NCBI GenBank assembly: GCA_018242465.1
Contig: JAFEBY010000083.1
Location: 62,001 to 126,000 of the forward strand
Source of the DNA: Pseudomonadota bacterium
GTDB taxonomy: Bacteria; Pseudomonadota; Gammaproteobacteria; Xanthomonadales; Xanthomonadaceae
Direction: 5' to 3'
DNA length: 64,000 bases
The notes beneath the pieces are model-generated. The model did not search any database. It was given only the letters and a program-made list of their open reading frames with translations, and was not told the DNA's origin. The position numbers were made by a program, and so were the translations under genes. This document shows, piece after piece, positions 49,553 through 57,863 of this stretch. The stretch's first letter is position 1. The number at the start of each line of letters is the position of its first letter.

Positions 49553-49615
49553 CAGGATCCTTCGCGACGAATGCGAGGACAAGGATAGCGCCGGTTTGTT
49601 TGCTCGTCGTGAGGC

Positions 49616-50560
49616 TCAGGACAGCGTCGGTTTGCGATCGCAGGCGAAACCCAGCGACACCGCGCCGGAACCGAGATTGATGATGCCGGTCAGGCTCATC
49701 AGCGATTCCAGCAATTCCACGCCGTTGTTGTGGCAGGCCAGCGTCAGCTTGTCATAGCCCGGGAACTCGCGCAGCTTCTCCAGCGACCCGCCGTAGCTCA
49801 GTGTGAGTTGTGGCGTGGTCAACCCGCGATCCACTTCGTTGGCGGTTTCGATGAACAGTTTCTCGACTGCGGCTTCGAAGCCGCGGACCTTGGCCACGGG
49901 GTGGGTCACGCCCTGGTTGCAGTGCAGGATCGGCTTGATGTCGAGGGCGCTGCCGAGCATGGCGCTGACCAGCCCGACGCTGCGATCGCCCTTGGCGCGG
50001 GCGCGGCTGCGCAGGTAGTAGAGATCGGGAGCGACGGCGTAGGCCTGGGTCGAGCGCGCGATCTGCTCCATCTTTGCGCGGATCATCGGCGCGTTGTCGC
50101 TGGACGCATTCATCGCCACGCCAGCGGCGACGGGCACGCCTTGGCCGGCGAACAGGCTGCCGGTATCGAGCACGCGCAACGAGAATGGCGAATGCTTGCC
50201 GGCGGCTTCGCGCACCGGGCGGTATTCGTTGAGGATGCTGAAGCTGGCTTGCGTTGCGTGCTCGTAGATCGGGCTGCGCTCGCGGGTGACGGTGAGGCAG
50301 AACACGTAGTCGTAATCGACGACGAGGCGCTTGAGGAACAGGTCGCGGATCTGGTCGACGGTGAGCGCGCTGGTTTCCGCAGCGCTGGCCTCGGCGGCGA
50401 TATGGCTGTCAAGGAAATTGAGCGTGACCTCGTCGTTGCGCTGGTCGGTGGTGATGTGGTCGCCGATACGAACCGTAATCGGCATCACCATGACGTCGCC
50501 GGACGAGAAATAGCGATCGGGGAGATCGCAGGTGGCATCGACGAGAAAACCGGTTCGCAT
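49616..50560 (-). CDS. DegV-family fatty-acid-binding-like protein
   Basis: The 314-residue product matches the DegV/FakB fold, which in Gram-positives presents fatty acids to a FakA kinase. The N-terminus MRTGFLVDATCDLPDRYF carries the D-x-x-C/S-D-L motif, with VFCLTVTRERSPIYEHA, RVLDTGSLFAGQGV and the C-terminal GTGxxG-like GIINLGSGAVSLGF. The ATG at 50560 has AAGGAGGAC in good position. No FakA-like gene is adjacent, so the partner is unknown. Confidence 0.85.
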   Translation of the reverse strand: MRTGFLVDATCDLPDRYFSSGDVMVMPITVRIGDHITTDQRNDEVTLNFLDSHIAAEASAAETSALTVDQIRDLFLKRLVVDYDYVFCLTVTRERSPIYEHATQASFSILNEYRPVREAAGKHSPFSLRVLDTGSLFAGQGVPVAAGVAMNASSDNAPMIRAKMEQIARSTQAYAVAPDLYYLRSRARAKGDRSVGLVSAMLGSALDIKPILHCNQGVTHPVAKVRGFEAAVEKLFIETANEVDRGLTTPQLTLSYGGSLEKLREFPGYDKLTLACHNNGVELLESLMSLTGIINLGSGAVSLGFACDRKPTLS

Positions 50561-50683
50561 GTCCCGTCCTCCTTGGGGAATGACGGCAGGCGCCGCCAAA
50601 CGGGAGGATCACCATATCACCGTGCCGTGGCCGCCAACTGGAGTCCACGTCACATTTTGTGGCTGGGATTCGCGAGGTTTCCC

Positions 50684-51952
50684 TCAGTGCGAGTAGGCCG
50701 GAGGCAGCGGCGATTCGTCGCGGTGGAGGTAGCGATCGCGCAGTTCGGTCTGGCGCGACACCATCGGGATGGCCCAGCCGTCCAGCCACAATTGGCTTGC
50801 CGTGTTGGCGACATCGAGCGGATCACCGGTCCACAGCACCAGATCGGCGCGCTGGCCGATGGCAATGCTGCCCATTTCCTTGTCCAGCCCGAAGGCCTGC
50901 GCCGGCACCCGGGTCAGCCCGGCCAGGGCATCGTCCCAGCGCATGCCGTTGGCGACTGCATTGCCGGCAAGCTGGCGCAATTTACGCGCGTAGTGCGAGG
51001 CATCGCCGCTGAGGTAGAAACCGACATCGACACCAGCGGCGCGCAGCTTCGCTGCGTTCTCCATGGTCGCGCCGATCTGGTCGAAGTCGGCGGGCAAGTC
51101 GACCAGCGCGTCGACGAAGACCGGCACCCGGGCTGCGGCGATTTCGTTGGCGACCTTCCAACCTTCGCTGGCGCCGACCAGGGCGATGCGCACGTTGCGT
51201 TGCTTGGCCCAGCGCAGCAGGCGGCGGATGTCGGACGCGCGCTGGATGGTGACGGCGACGCGGCCACCGCCGCCGAAATACTTCGCGATCGCCGCGCGGC
51301 CCGCCGGCGTCAGCAGGGCGAACTTCGAATCGGCGGAAATGCGCCCGTGCGCTTCGTCGATCAGCTGGTCGAGGATCATCCACTGGCCGGCGCGCGAGCC
51401 GCCGGTCAAGTTGGCGGAATCGCCGCCCAGCGTGAGGAAGAGCACGCGACCACCGGTCGGGTCGAGGCTGCCGTCAAGCCGGAACGCGCCGCCCTGGCCG
51501 CCGATCAGCGAACCGCCATTGGTTGGGTTCGCCGCGACCATCGTCCAGCCGAAACCTTCGACACGCGCCACCGGGATCAACACCGATTCCGGGTTGTAGG
51601 CCGTGGTGACATCGAATTCGGGACGCACCGCCATGTCTTTGCCGCTGGCCAGTGATTCGGTGCTGTCGACGGTCGCCGATTCACCGCTCACCTCCTCGAC
51701 GCCGATGTCGTTGATGCCGGCGAACAGGGCCGGCGTCAGCGGTTTGCCGGCGGCATCGACCACCGGTGCACCACCCGAAACCAAACCGTGGCCGATGGCG
51801 GCGATGCGGCCGTGGCGCACCAGCACGTCGGCGTTCTGCAGCGTGCCTTGCTTGGTCGCGGTATGCACGGTGGCATTGCGTATCAGCACGTCCTGCGCCG
51901 AGGCCATGCCGGCGAACGCGCACAACAGTGTGGTGACGAGAAGGCGGTTCAT
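50684..51952 (-). CDS. amidohydrolase-family protein lacking the metal-binding HxH motif
   Basis: A 422-residue exported protein (signal MNRLLVTTLLCAFAGMASAQ) with the composite-domain start DVLIRNATVHTATKQGTLQNADVLVRHGRIAAIG and end GSIAIGQRADLVLWTGDPLDVA of the amidohydrolase superfamily. Where its neighbour has IDIHSHLG it reads FAGINDIGVEE, and the downstream metal histidines are also absent, so it is probably catalytically dead or uses another chemistry. It overlaps the neighbour's stop by 4 bases, suggesting a heteromeric partner. Confidence 0.85.
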   Translation of the reverse strand: MNRLLVTTLLCAFAGMASAQDVLIRNATVHTATKQGTLQNADVLVRHGRIAAIGHGLVSGGAPVVDAAGKPLTPALFAGINDIGVEEVSGESATVDSTESLASGKDMAVRPEFDVTTAYNPESVLIPVARVEGFGWTMVAANPTNGGSLIGGQGGAFRLDGSLDPTGGRVLFLTLGGDSANLTGGSRAGQWMILDQLIDEAHGRISADSKFALLTPAGRAAIAKYFGGGGRVAVTIQRASDIRRLLRWAKQRNVRIALVGASEGWKVANEIAAARVPVFVDALVDLPADFDQIGATMENAAKLRAAGVDVGFYLSGDASHYARKLRQLAGNAVANGMRWDDALAGLTRVPAQAFGLDKEMGSIAIGQRADLVLWTGDPLDVANTASQLWLDGWAIPMVSRQTELRDRYLHRDESPLPPAYSH

Positions 51953-53349
51953 CGCGCACCTCCCTGCTGCATCACGTCCTGGCCGAGCATGAAATCCGAC
52001 TTCGGCTGTCGCTTGGGATCGTGGCGATCGTAGAGCCGCGCACCGTCGATATAGACCTGTTCGGCCTGCGCATAGCTGCTGAAGGGGTTGCCGTTCCACA
52101 GCACGACGTCGGCCATTTTGCCGGGTTCGAGGGTGCCGGTCATGGCGTCGATGCCCATCGCTTTCGCCGGGTTGGCGGTGATCCAGCGGATTGCGTGCTC
52201 AGGTGCAATGTCGATGCCGATGCGCCGTCCATTCGCCATCGCCTTTGCCGCCTCCTGGTTGAGGCGCTGGATGCCTTCCTCGGAATCGCTGTGGACGATC
52301 GCGCAGCCGTTCTTGGCGCGATCGACCATCACGATGTCCTCCTGGATGCCATCGAAACTTTCCATTTTGAAGCCCCACCAGTCAGCCCATAGCGCGCCGC
52401 AGATTCCTTCGGCAGCGAGGCGGTCGGCGATCTTGTAGGCCTCGACGCCGTGGTGGAAGGCGCTGATCTTGAAGCCGAATTCCTTGGCGAGATCGATCAT
52501 CGTCGCCATCTCGTCGGCGCGATAGCAATGGATGTGCACGCGGATGTCGCCATTGATCGCGCCTGCCAGCGAATCCTCCTTGAGATCGCGCTTGCTGGTA
52601 TCGCCACCCCTGCGCTTCTTCATGTAGTCGGCGGCTTCGGCGAAGGCCGCGCGATAACCGGCGACATTGCCCATGCGCGTTGACGGACCGCCTTTCTGCC
52701 CGTACACGCGCTTCGGGTTTTCGCCACAGGCCATCTTCAGGCCCCATGGTGCGCCGGGGAATTTCATGCCCTGGTAGGTGGTCGACGGCACGTTCTTGAG
52801 GGTGACCCCGCGACCACCGATCAGGTTGGCCGAACCCGGCAGGATCTGCAGCGAGGTGATGCCGCCCGCCAGTGCGGTGAGGAAACCGGGGTCCTGCGGC
52901 CAGATCGAATGCTCTGCCCACACCTGCGAAGTGACGGGTGATGTCGCTTCATTGCCGTCGCTGTTCGCCGACACGCCCGGGCTCGCGTACACGCCGAGGT
53001 GCGAGTGGATGTCGATGATGCCGGGCGTGATCCACTTGCCCGAACCATCGACGCGGATCGCATCGGCGGGAACTGAAATATCGTTGCCGACGGCGATGAT
53101 CTTGCCGTCCTGCATCAGCACGCCGGCGCCATCGAGGCGGCGGCCGGTGCCGTCGAGCACGGTGGCGTTGGTGATCACCACCGGTGGCGAGGGAATCCGT
53201 TGGTACGTGCTCGGATAGGGGTCGGCGACGTAGGAGTACGGCTTGGCTGGGGCATTCGTCGCGGCCACCGGCGTCGACCTCGTCGGCTGACTGGCACAGG
53301 CGGCCAGCAGGGTCGCCGCCGCAGCGGTGAGCAGGAGTCGGGTATGCAT
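51949..53349 (-). CDS. exported amidohydrolase, lipoprotein
   Basis: A 466-residue metal-dependent hydrolase with a lipoprotein signal (MHTRLLLTAAAATLLAAC). The metal site is intact: IIDIHSHLG (first two His), VHIHCYRADEMA, SAFHHGVEAYK and IVHSDSEEG (Asp), with GTLEPGKMADVVLWNGNPF at the C-terminus. It resembles imidazolonepropionase/dipeptidase-like amidohydrolases; the substrate is unknown. GGGGAGAG precedes the ATG at 53349. It is coupled to the metal-less paralogue downstream and divergent from the AMP nucleosidase. Confidence 0.9.
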   Translation of the reverse strand: MHTRLLLTAAAATLLAACASQPTRSTPVAATNAPAKPYSYVADPYPSTYQRIPSPPVVITNATVLDGTGRRLDGAGVLMQDGKIIAVGNDISVPADAIRVDGSGKWITPGIIDIHSHLGVYASPGVSANSDGNEATSPVTSQVWAEHSIWPQDPGFLTALAGGITSLQILPGSANLIGGRGVTLKNVPSTTYQGMKFPGAPWGLKMACGENPKRVYGQKGGPSTRMGNVAGYRAAFAEAADYMKKRRGGDTSKRDLKEDSLAGAINGDIRVHIHCYRADEMATMIDLAKEFGFKISAFHHGVEAYKIADRLAAEGICGALWADWWGFKMESFDGIQEDIVMVDRAKNGCAIVHSDSEEGIQRLNQEAAKAMANGRRIGIDIAPEHAIRWITANPAKAMGIDAMTGTLEPGKMADVVLWNGNPFSSYAQAEQVYIDGARLYDRHDPKRQPKSDFMLGQDVMQQGGAR

Positions 53350-53459
53350 TTGGACTCTCCCCGGGGAAGTCTCGAACCGTAGCGCGCACCTGCGCGCGCG
53401 GCGCATGACGAAAGTCATGGCGGCGTGTGAAAATCCACGGAACCAACGGGAGAACCCGG

Positions 53460-54236
53460 ATGAAGAACAAAGAGGAAATCGTCGGCAACTGGTTGCCGCG
53501 TTACACCGGCGTGCCGCTGGATGGCTTCGGCGAGCACATTCTGCTGACCAACTTCGGCGGTTATCTCGACCATTTCGCCGAGATGACCGGCGCCGAGGTC
53601 GTCGGGCGGGATCGCCCCATGCCCAGCGCCACTACCGACGGCATCACCATGATCAACTTCGGCATGGGCAGCCCGAACGCCGCGACGGTGATGGACCTGC
53701 TGTCGGCCATCGAACCGAAGGCGGTGCTGTTCCTTGGAAAATGCGGCGGGCTGAAAAAGAAGAACCAGCTCGGTGACCTGGTGCTACCGATCGCGGCGAT
53801 CCGCGGCGAGGGCACCAGCGACGATTATTTGCCGCCGCAGGTGCCGGCGCTGCCCGCGTTCGCATTGCAGCGCGCGGTCTCGACCACCATTCGCGACCTC
53901 GCGTTGGACTACTGGACGGGCACCGTCTACACCACCAACCGCCGCGTGTGGGAACACGACGAAGAGTTCAAGGAGAAGTTGCGGGCGATGCGCTGCATGG
54001 CGATCGACATGGAAACCGCGACGGTGTTCGCCGCCGGGTTCGCCAATCGCATTCCCTGCGGTGCGCTGCTGCTGGTGTCCGACCAGCCGATGATCCCGGA
54101 GGGGGTGAAGACCGAAGCCTCCGATGCCAAGGTGTCGGCGAATTTCGTCGTCAACCACATTTCAGTCGGAATCGAGGCATTGCGCCTGATTCGCCGGCAT
54201 GGCAAATCGGTACGCCATCTGCGGTTCGACGAATGA
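53460..54236 (+). CDS. amn: AMP nucleosidase, short form
   Basis: Hydrolyses AMP to adenine and ribose-5-phosphate. The 258-residue nucleoside phosphorylase-fold protein has MKNKEEIVGNWLPRYTG, LLTNFGGYLDHFAE, KAVLFLGKCGGLKKKNQLGDLVLP and MRCMAIDMETATVFAAGFAN (the Glu that binds ribose), as in the short bacterial enzymes that lack the E. coli N-terminal domain. The ATG at 53460 follows GGGAGAAC. Its stop overlaps the DUF924 start (ATGA). Confidence 0.9.
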   Translation: MKNKEEIVGNWLPRYTGVPLDGFGEHILLTNFGGYLDHFAEMTGAEVVGRDRPMPSATTDGITMINFGMGSPNAATVMDLLSAIEPKAVLFLGKCGGLKKKNQLGDLVLPIAAIRGEGTSDDYLPPQVPALPAFALQRAVSTTIRDLALDYWTGTVYTTNRRVWEHDEEFKEKLRAMRCMAIDMETATVFAAGFANRIPCGALLLVSDQPMIPEGVKTEASDAKVSANFVVNHISVGIEALRLIRRHGKSVRHLRFDE

Positions 54237-54769
54237 ACTCGCCGACCAGCGTGCTGGATTTCTGGCGCAACGCCGGGTTCGGGAAATGGTTCGGTGGTGG
54301 CGCGGAATTCGACGAAGCCTGCCGTTCGGCATTGGGCGACGCGCACATGGCGGCGGCGCGGCACGAGCTCGATGGCTGGATGCGCCAGCCCGATTCGGCT
54401 TTGGCGCTGATCCTGCTGCTCGACCAGATCCCGCGCAACATCTTCCGCGGAAGCGGCCATGCCTTCGCGACCGATGGCTTGGCGCGCCTGCATGCATCCG
54501 CCGCCGTGGATGGCGGATTCGATGCGCAGGTCGATCCGTCATTGCGATTCTTCTTCTATCTGCCGTTCGAGCACTCGGAGGCAATGATCGACCAGCAGCG
54601 TTCGGTCGAGCTGGTCGGTGCGCTCGGCAACAAGGATCTACTTCACTACGCCATCGCGCATCGCGACGTGATCGCGCGCTTTGGTCGGTTCCCCCACCGC
54701 AATGCTGCGTTGGGGCGCATCAACACGCCGGAAGAGCAGGCGTGGCTGGATGCCGGTGGCGGCTTCTAG
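54233..54769 (+). CDS. DUF924-family protein
   Basis: A 178-residue soluble helical protein of unknown function. VLDFWRNAGFGKWFGGGAEFD, LILLLDQIPRNIFRGSGHAFATD, FFYLPFEHSEAMIDQQRSVEL and FGRFPHRNAALGR are the conserved blocks of the family, whose fold is TPR-like. It is coupled to the AMP nucleosidase by an ATGA overlap, which may hint at a nucleotide-related role but proves nothing. Confidence 0.9.
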   Translation: MNSPTSVLDFWRNAGFGKWFGGGAEFDEACRSALGDAHMAAARHELDGWMRQPDSALALILLLDQIPRNIFRGSGHAFATDGLARLHASAAVDGGFDAQVDPSLRFFFYLPFEHSEAMIDQQRSVELVGALGNKDLLHYAIAHRDVIARFGRFPHRNAALGRINTPEEQAWLDAGGGF

Positions 54770-54802
54770 GCGGTCAATCCGAGCCGACGCGGCGCATCCG
54801 GG

Positions 54803-55726
54803 TCAGTAGCGCGCGATCGATGGCTCGACGCCGGCCCAGGCATCGATGCCGCCGGTGACGTTGTAGAGCTCGCGGAACCCGAGGCCGCGGAAATGTTCCG
54901 CCGCTTGCGCGCTGCGCCCACCGTGGTGGCAGAGGAAGGCGATCGCGCTGTCCTTCGGCAAGGCGGAAAGCGCATCGATGCCATCGTCGAGCGTGCGGAA
55001 TGCGACCGGTGCACTGGCGATCGCGCGTTCGTCCGCGGGGCGCACGTCAACGAGGATCAAGCCACCGCCACGCACGCGTTCACCGGTGTCCGCAGGCGTG
55101 ATCGCGCGGACCGCCGGCGCGGCCAGCGGATGTTCCACCACCAGGCCGCGACCGCGATGGTCGTCGACGAAATCGATGCGCAGGCCGTCGGCGCGTCGCG
55201 CTGATGCGCCATCGAACTGGAAGCGCACGCCTTCGACTTCGGTGGAAATGCTGGCGGGATCGGCCGGGGCCAGTTGCAGTTGCGCACGATGCTGCTTGTC
55301 GACCATGACGACGACGGCGAGTCCGGCGCCGGCATTGGCGATCGCGCCACGCAGCATGTCGAGCGCGGCGGTGCTCACCTCGATCGATGGCGGCGTGCGG
55401 TCCGGCTCCAGCAGGCCAAGCAGGCGTTGCAATTCGCCGCTGCCGGCCATCTGCACGATGATGTCGCTGCCGCCCAACAGTTCGCCGCCGACGTACAGCT
55501 GCGGGATGGTCGGCCAGTCGCCGTAGAGCTTGATGCCGTCGCGGATTTCGGGATCGGACAATACGTCGACGTGCGCGTATTCGGCGCCCATGTCGTCGAG
55601 CGTGCCCACCGCCTTCGCCGAGAAGCCGCATTGCGGCGCCTGGGGATTGCCTTTCATGAACAGCACCACGCGATTGGAATCGAGCAGCGTCTGGATGCGG
55701 GCGCGGGTGGTGGAATCGAGCGACAT
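54803..55726 (-). CDS. three-domain fusion: monothiol glutaredoxin, A-type-like domain and rhodanese
   Basis: A 307-residue protein in three parts. Residues 1-105 are a Grx4-type monothiol glutaredoxin with CGFS (Cys33), WPTIPQLYVGGELLGGSDI and the glutathione/Fe-S pocket. Residues ~113-205 resemble an A-type iron-sulfur carrier but have none of its cysteines. Residues ~212-307 are a rhodanese with FLCHHGGRSA (Cys266). The only two cysteines in the protein are these catalytic ones. Known biology of each part points to Fe-S cluster handling with sulfur transfer. The gene is monocistronic and convergent with DUF924. Confidence 0.92.
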   Translation of the reverse strand: MSLDSTTRARIQTLLDSNRVVLFMKGNPQAPQCGFSAKAVGTLDDMGAEYAHVDVLSDPEIRDGIKLYGDWPTIPQLYVGGELLGGSDIIVQMAGSGELQRLLGLLEPDRTPPSIEVSTAALDMLRGAIANAGAGLAVVVMVDKQHRAQLQLAPADPASISTEVEGVRFQFDGASARRADGLRIDFVDDHRGRGLVVEHPLAAPAVRAITPADTGERVRGGGLILVDVRPADERAIASAPVAFRTLDDGIDALSALPKDSAIAFLCHHGGRSAQAAEHFRGLGFRELYNVTGGIDAWAGVEPSIARY

Positions 55727-55799
55727 GACGGGAGAATCCGGGGAAACGATGCCCCATTGTAATGAACGGGCGCGATTGTCCGCGTGCGATCATCCGCGC

Positions 55800-56597
55800 A
55801 TGCAAGATCTCCATTCACGCCTGATTCCCGAACATCCCCATCGCTGGTGGGCATGGCTGGCCGTGTCCCAGCTGGTGGTCGCGTGGCTGTGGTGGCGCTT
55901 CGGCTGGTGGATCGGCCTGCCATGCATGGTCCTCAGCCACGCGCCGTTCTGGTGGGGCGTGCTGATGCCGCGCTCGCAGTTCTATTCGCCCTGCCTGTCG
56001 CGCCTGCCGACGCGCGAACGGGTGGTCTGGCTGACCATCGACGACGGCCCGTCGAACGAGACGATGGCGATGCTCGACCTGCTCGATGCACATGGCGCCA
56101 AGGCGACCTTCTTCGTGGTCGGCGAGCGTGCCGCCGCGCATCCGGAACAGGTTCTGGAAATCGCCCGTCGCGGACACGGGATCGGCAACCACAGTGCCAG
56201 CCACCCCGCCGCGATGTTCTGGGCCTTGGGGCCACGGCGAATGCGAACGGAAATCACCCGTTGCCAGGACGCCTTGCGTTCGATCACCGGAACAGCGCCG
56301 GTCTGGTTTCGTGCGGTGGTCGGCATGGCCAATCCGTTCGTGGCCGCGCCGTTGCGCGATCTCGGCCTCGCGCGCGTGGCCTGGAATGCACGCGGCTACG
56401 ATGGCATCGCTGGCGATGTGGCGAATGTCGTTGCACGCATCGAGCGCAATCTCGAACCCGGCGCGATCGTGCTGTTGCACGAAGGCGTGGCGCACGGGCA
56501 CAACGTCGACATCCTGCGTGGCGTGTTGGCGAAACTCGATGCGGCGGGCTTGCGCGCAGTACTTCCGGAGCTAGTCACGCTGGGCGACGTGCGCTGA
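55800..56597 (+). CDS. polysaccharide deacetylase (NodB domain), membrane-anchored
   Basis: A 265-residue protein with an N-terminal hydrophobic region (about residues 17-50, two short helices) and a NodB catalytic domain: VVWLTIDDGPSNET (TFDDGP-type, metal and base Asp), GHGIGNHSASHPAAM (metal His), VWFRAVVG and GAIVLLHEGV. It should remove acetyl groups from a cell-envelope glycan or polysaccharide. The 3' end overlaps the convergent methyltransferase gene by 23 bases. Confidence 0.88.
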   Translation: MQDLHSRLIPEHPHRWWAWLAVSQLVVAWLWWRFGWWIGLPCMVLSHAPFWWGVLMPRSQFYSPCLSRLPTRERVVWLTIDDGPSNETMAMLDLLDAHGAKATFFVVGERAAAHPEQVLEIARRGHGIGNHSASHPAAMFWALGPRRMRTEITRCQDALRSITGTAPVWFRAVVGMANPFVAAPLRDLGLARVAWNARGYDGIAGDVANVVARIERNLEPGAIVLLHEGVAHGHNVDILRGVLAKLDAAGLRAVLPELVTLGDVR

Positions 56598-57252
56598 CCA
56601 GCCAGTTGTTGAACAGGTTGCGGCCCAGGTGTGGCTGCCACGTCACGTCGAGCCCGGCGGATTCCAGCATTTCGGTCAATACGTCGCGACGCGGATAGCG
56701 TTGCGGCGCGCTGCGCATCCAGCCGATGCGATGACCGATGCGGTCGGTGACGTCGGTGATGCGACTGCGCGCGCTGGCATCTTCCAGCCCGGTGCGGATC
56801 ACCAGTCGCGCGCCCGGCACGAGGCAGGCGACGGCGCCGGTCACCACGTTCGACTGCAAGGGTTCCGGCAGGTATTGCAGCATGTCGAGGATGCTCACCG
56901 AACCATGGTGCATCGGCACGCCCAGCGAAAGATCGGCGGTGTCGAAGGCGACGTCATGCAGCTGCTTGCGTGTCGCGGCATCACGGGCGCGGGCGATCTT
57001 GGCCGCATCGAAGTCGACGCCCTTGTACGGCTGTGTCGCGCCGGCGCCACGCAGGACATGGGCGAGCAGGCCGATGCCGCAGCCGAGGTCGAGCAACGGA
57101 TGCGGATCGTCGTGCAACAGCGCCAACACGCCGGGATAGAGCGGATCGTGCGCCAGTTTCCAGCGCGCGTAATTGGCGTGCCAGCGATCGAACGGACGTT
57201 CCGGCGTCAGGAAGGCGCGAGAGATGGCGGTAGAATCGATCGGCGAATTCAT
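56575..57252 (-). CDS. class I SAM-dependent methyltransferase
   Basis: A 225-residue methyltransferase with HPLLDLGCGIGLLAHVLRGAG (SAM loop), YKGVDFDAAKIARARDAA, VSILDMLQYLPEP and LVIRTGLEDASAR. The substrate is unknown. The ATG at 57252 (MNSPIDSTAISRAFLTPERP) overlaps the stop of the SGNH hydrolase gene by 4 bases, so it is the last gene of a three-gene operon. Confidence 0.85.
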   Translation of the reverse strand: MNSPIDSTAISRAFLTPERPFDRWHANYARWKLAHDPLYPGVLALLHDDPHPLLDLGCGIGLLAHVLRGAGATQPYKGVDFDAAKIARARDAATRKQLHDVAFDTADLSLGVPMHHGSVSILDMLQYLPEPLQSNVVTGAVACLVPGARLVIRTGLEDASARSRITDVTDRIGHRIGWMRSAPQRYPRRDVLTEMLESAGLDVTWQPHLGRNLFNNWLVSARRPA

Positions 57253-57863
57253 TCGGCGCGCAGGCATTCGCGCGCGGCCGGCAGTGCCAGCCCGGCCCAC
57301 AGCCCGTACATCGTCGCCGAGGGATGCAATGCGTCTTCGCCCAGCATGGCTTTTTCTCTGCCATGCCTGCGGGAAACGGGCGTGATATCGATATAGCGCA
57401 CGCCACGCGCATCGCACACTCCATGCGCGGCGGCGTTGAACGTGTCGATCTCTGCGGCGATCGTTCGCGGATCACGGCCCGAGCTCTCCGCGAATGGTGT
57501 CACGCCCCAATCGGGGATCGACAGCACCAGCACGCGCGCTGCACGTCCGCCGGCACAGGCGATGGCGCGATCAAGCAAGGCGCGAAATTCGTCGCGATAG
57601 TCGTCGAGACCGAAGCCGCGGTACTGGTTGTTGACGCCGATCAGCAGGGTGACGAAGCCCCAGTCATCGCCGATAGGGTCGGCGGCATCCATCGCAGCAG
57701 CAAGTTCGCCCGTCGTCCAGCCGGTGGTGGCGATGATGCGCGGATCCATGATCGCGAACCCTTCGCGTCGCAATGCTTCGGCCAGCTGCAGCGGCCAACG
57801 CCCCTGTTCCGCAACGCCCTCGCCGATGGTGTAGCTGTCGCCGAGTGCGAGGTAGCGAATCAC
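57249..57863 (-). CDS. SGNH/GDSL-family hydrolase
   Basis: A 204-residue esterase-like protein. IRYLALGDSYTIGEGV is block I with the nucleophile Ser, LLIGVNNQYRGF is block III (Asn), and EDALHPSATMYGLWA is block V (Asp-x-x-His). There is no signal peptide, so it is cytoplasmic. The GTG at 57863 overlaps the aminotransferase stop (GTGA), and its own stop overlaps the methyltransferase ATG. Confidence 0.88.
   Translation of the reverse strand: MIRYLALGDSYTIGEGVAEQGRWPLQLAEALRREGFAIMDPRIIATTGWTTGELAAAMDAADPIGDDWGFVTLLIGVNNQYRGFGLDDYRDEFRALLDRAIACAGGRAARVLVLSIPDWGVTPFAESSGRDPRTIAAEIDTFNAAAHGVCDARGVRYIDITPVSRRHGREKAMLGEDALHPSATMYGLWAGLALPAARECLRAE

Noticed and set aside
50684..51952. Annotating the first amidohydrolase as a functional imidazolonepropionase-like enzyme
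   Set aside because: The HxH motif and later metal histidines are absent.
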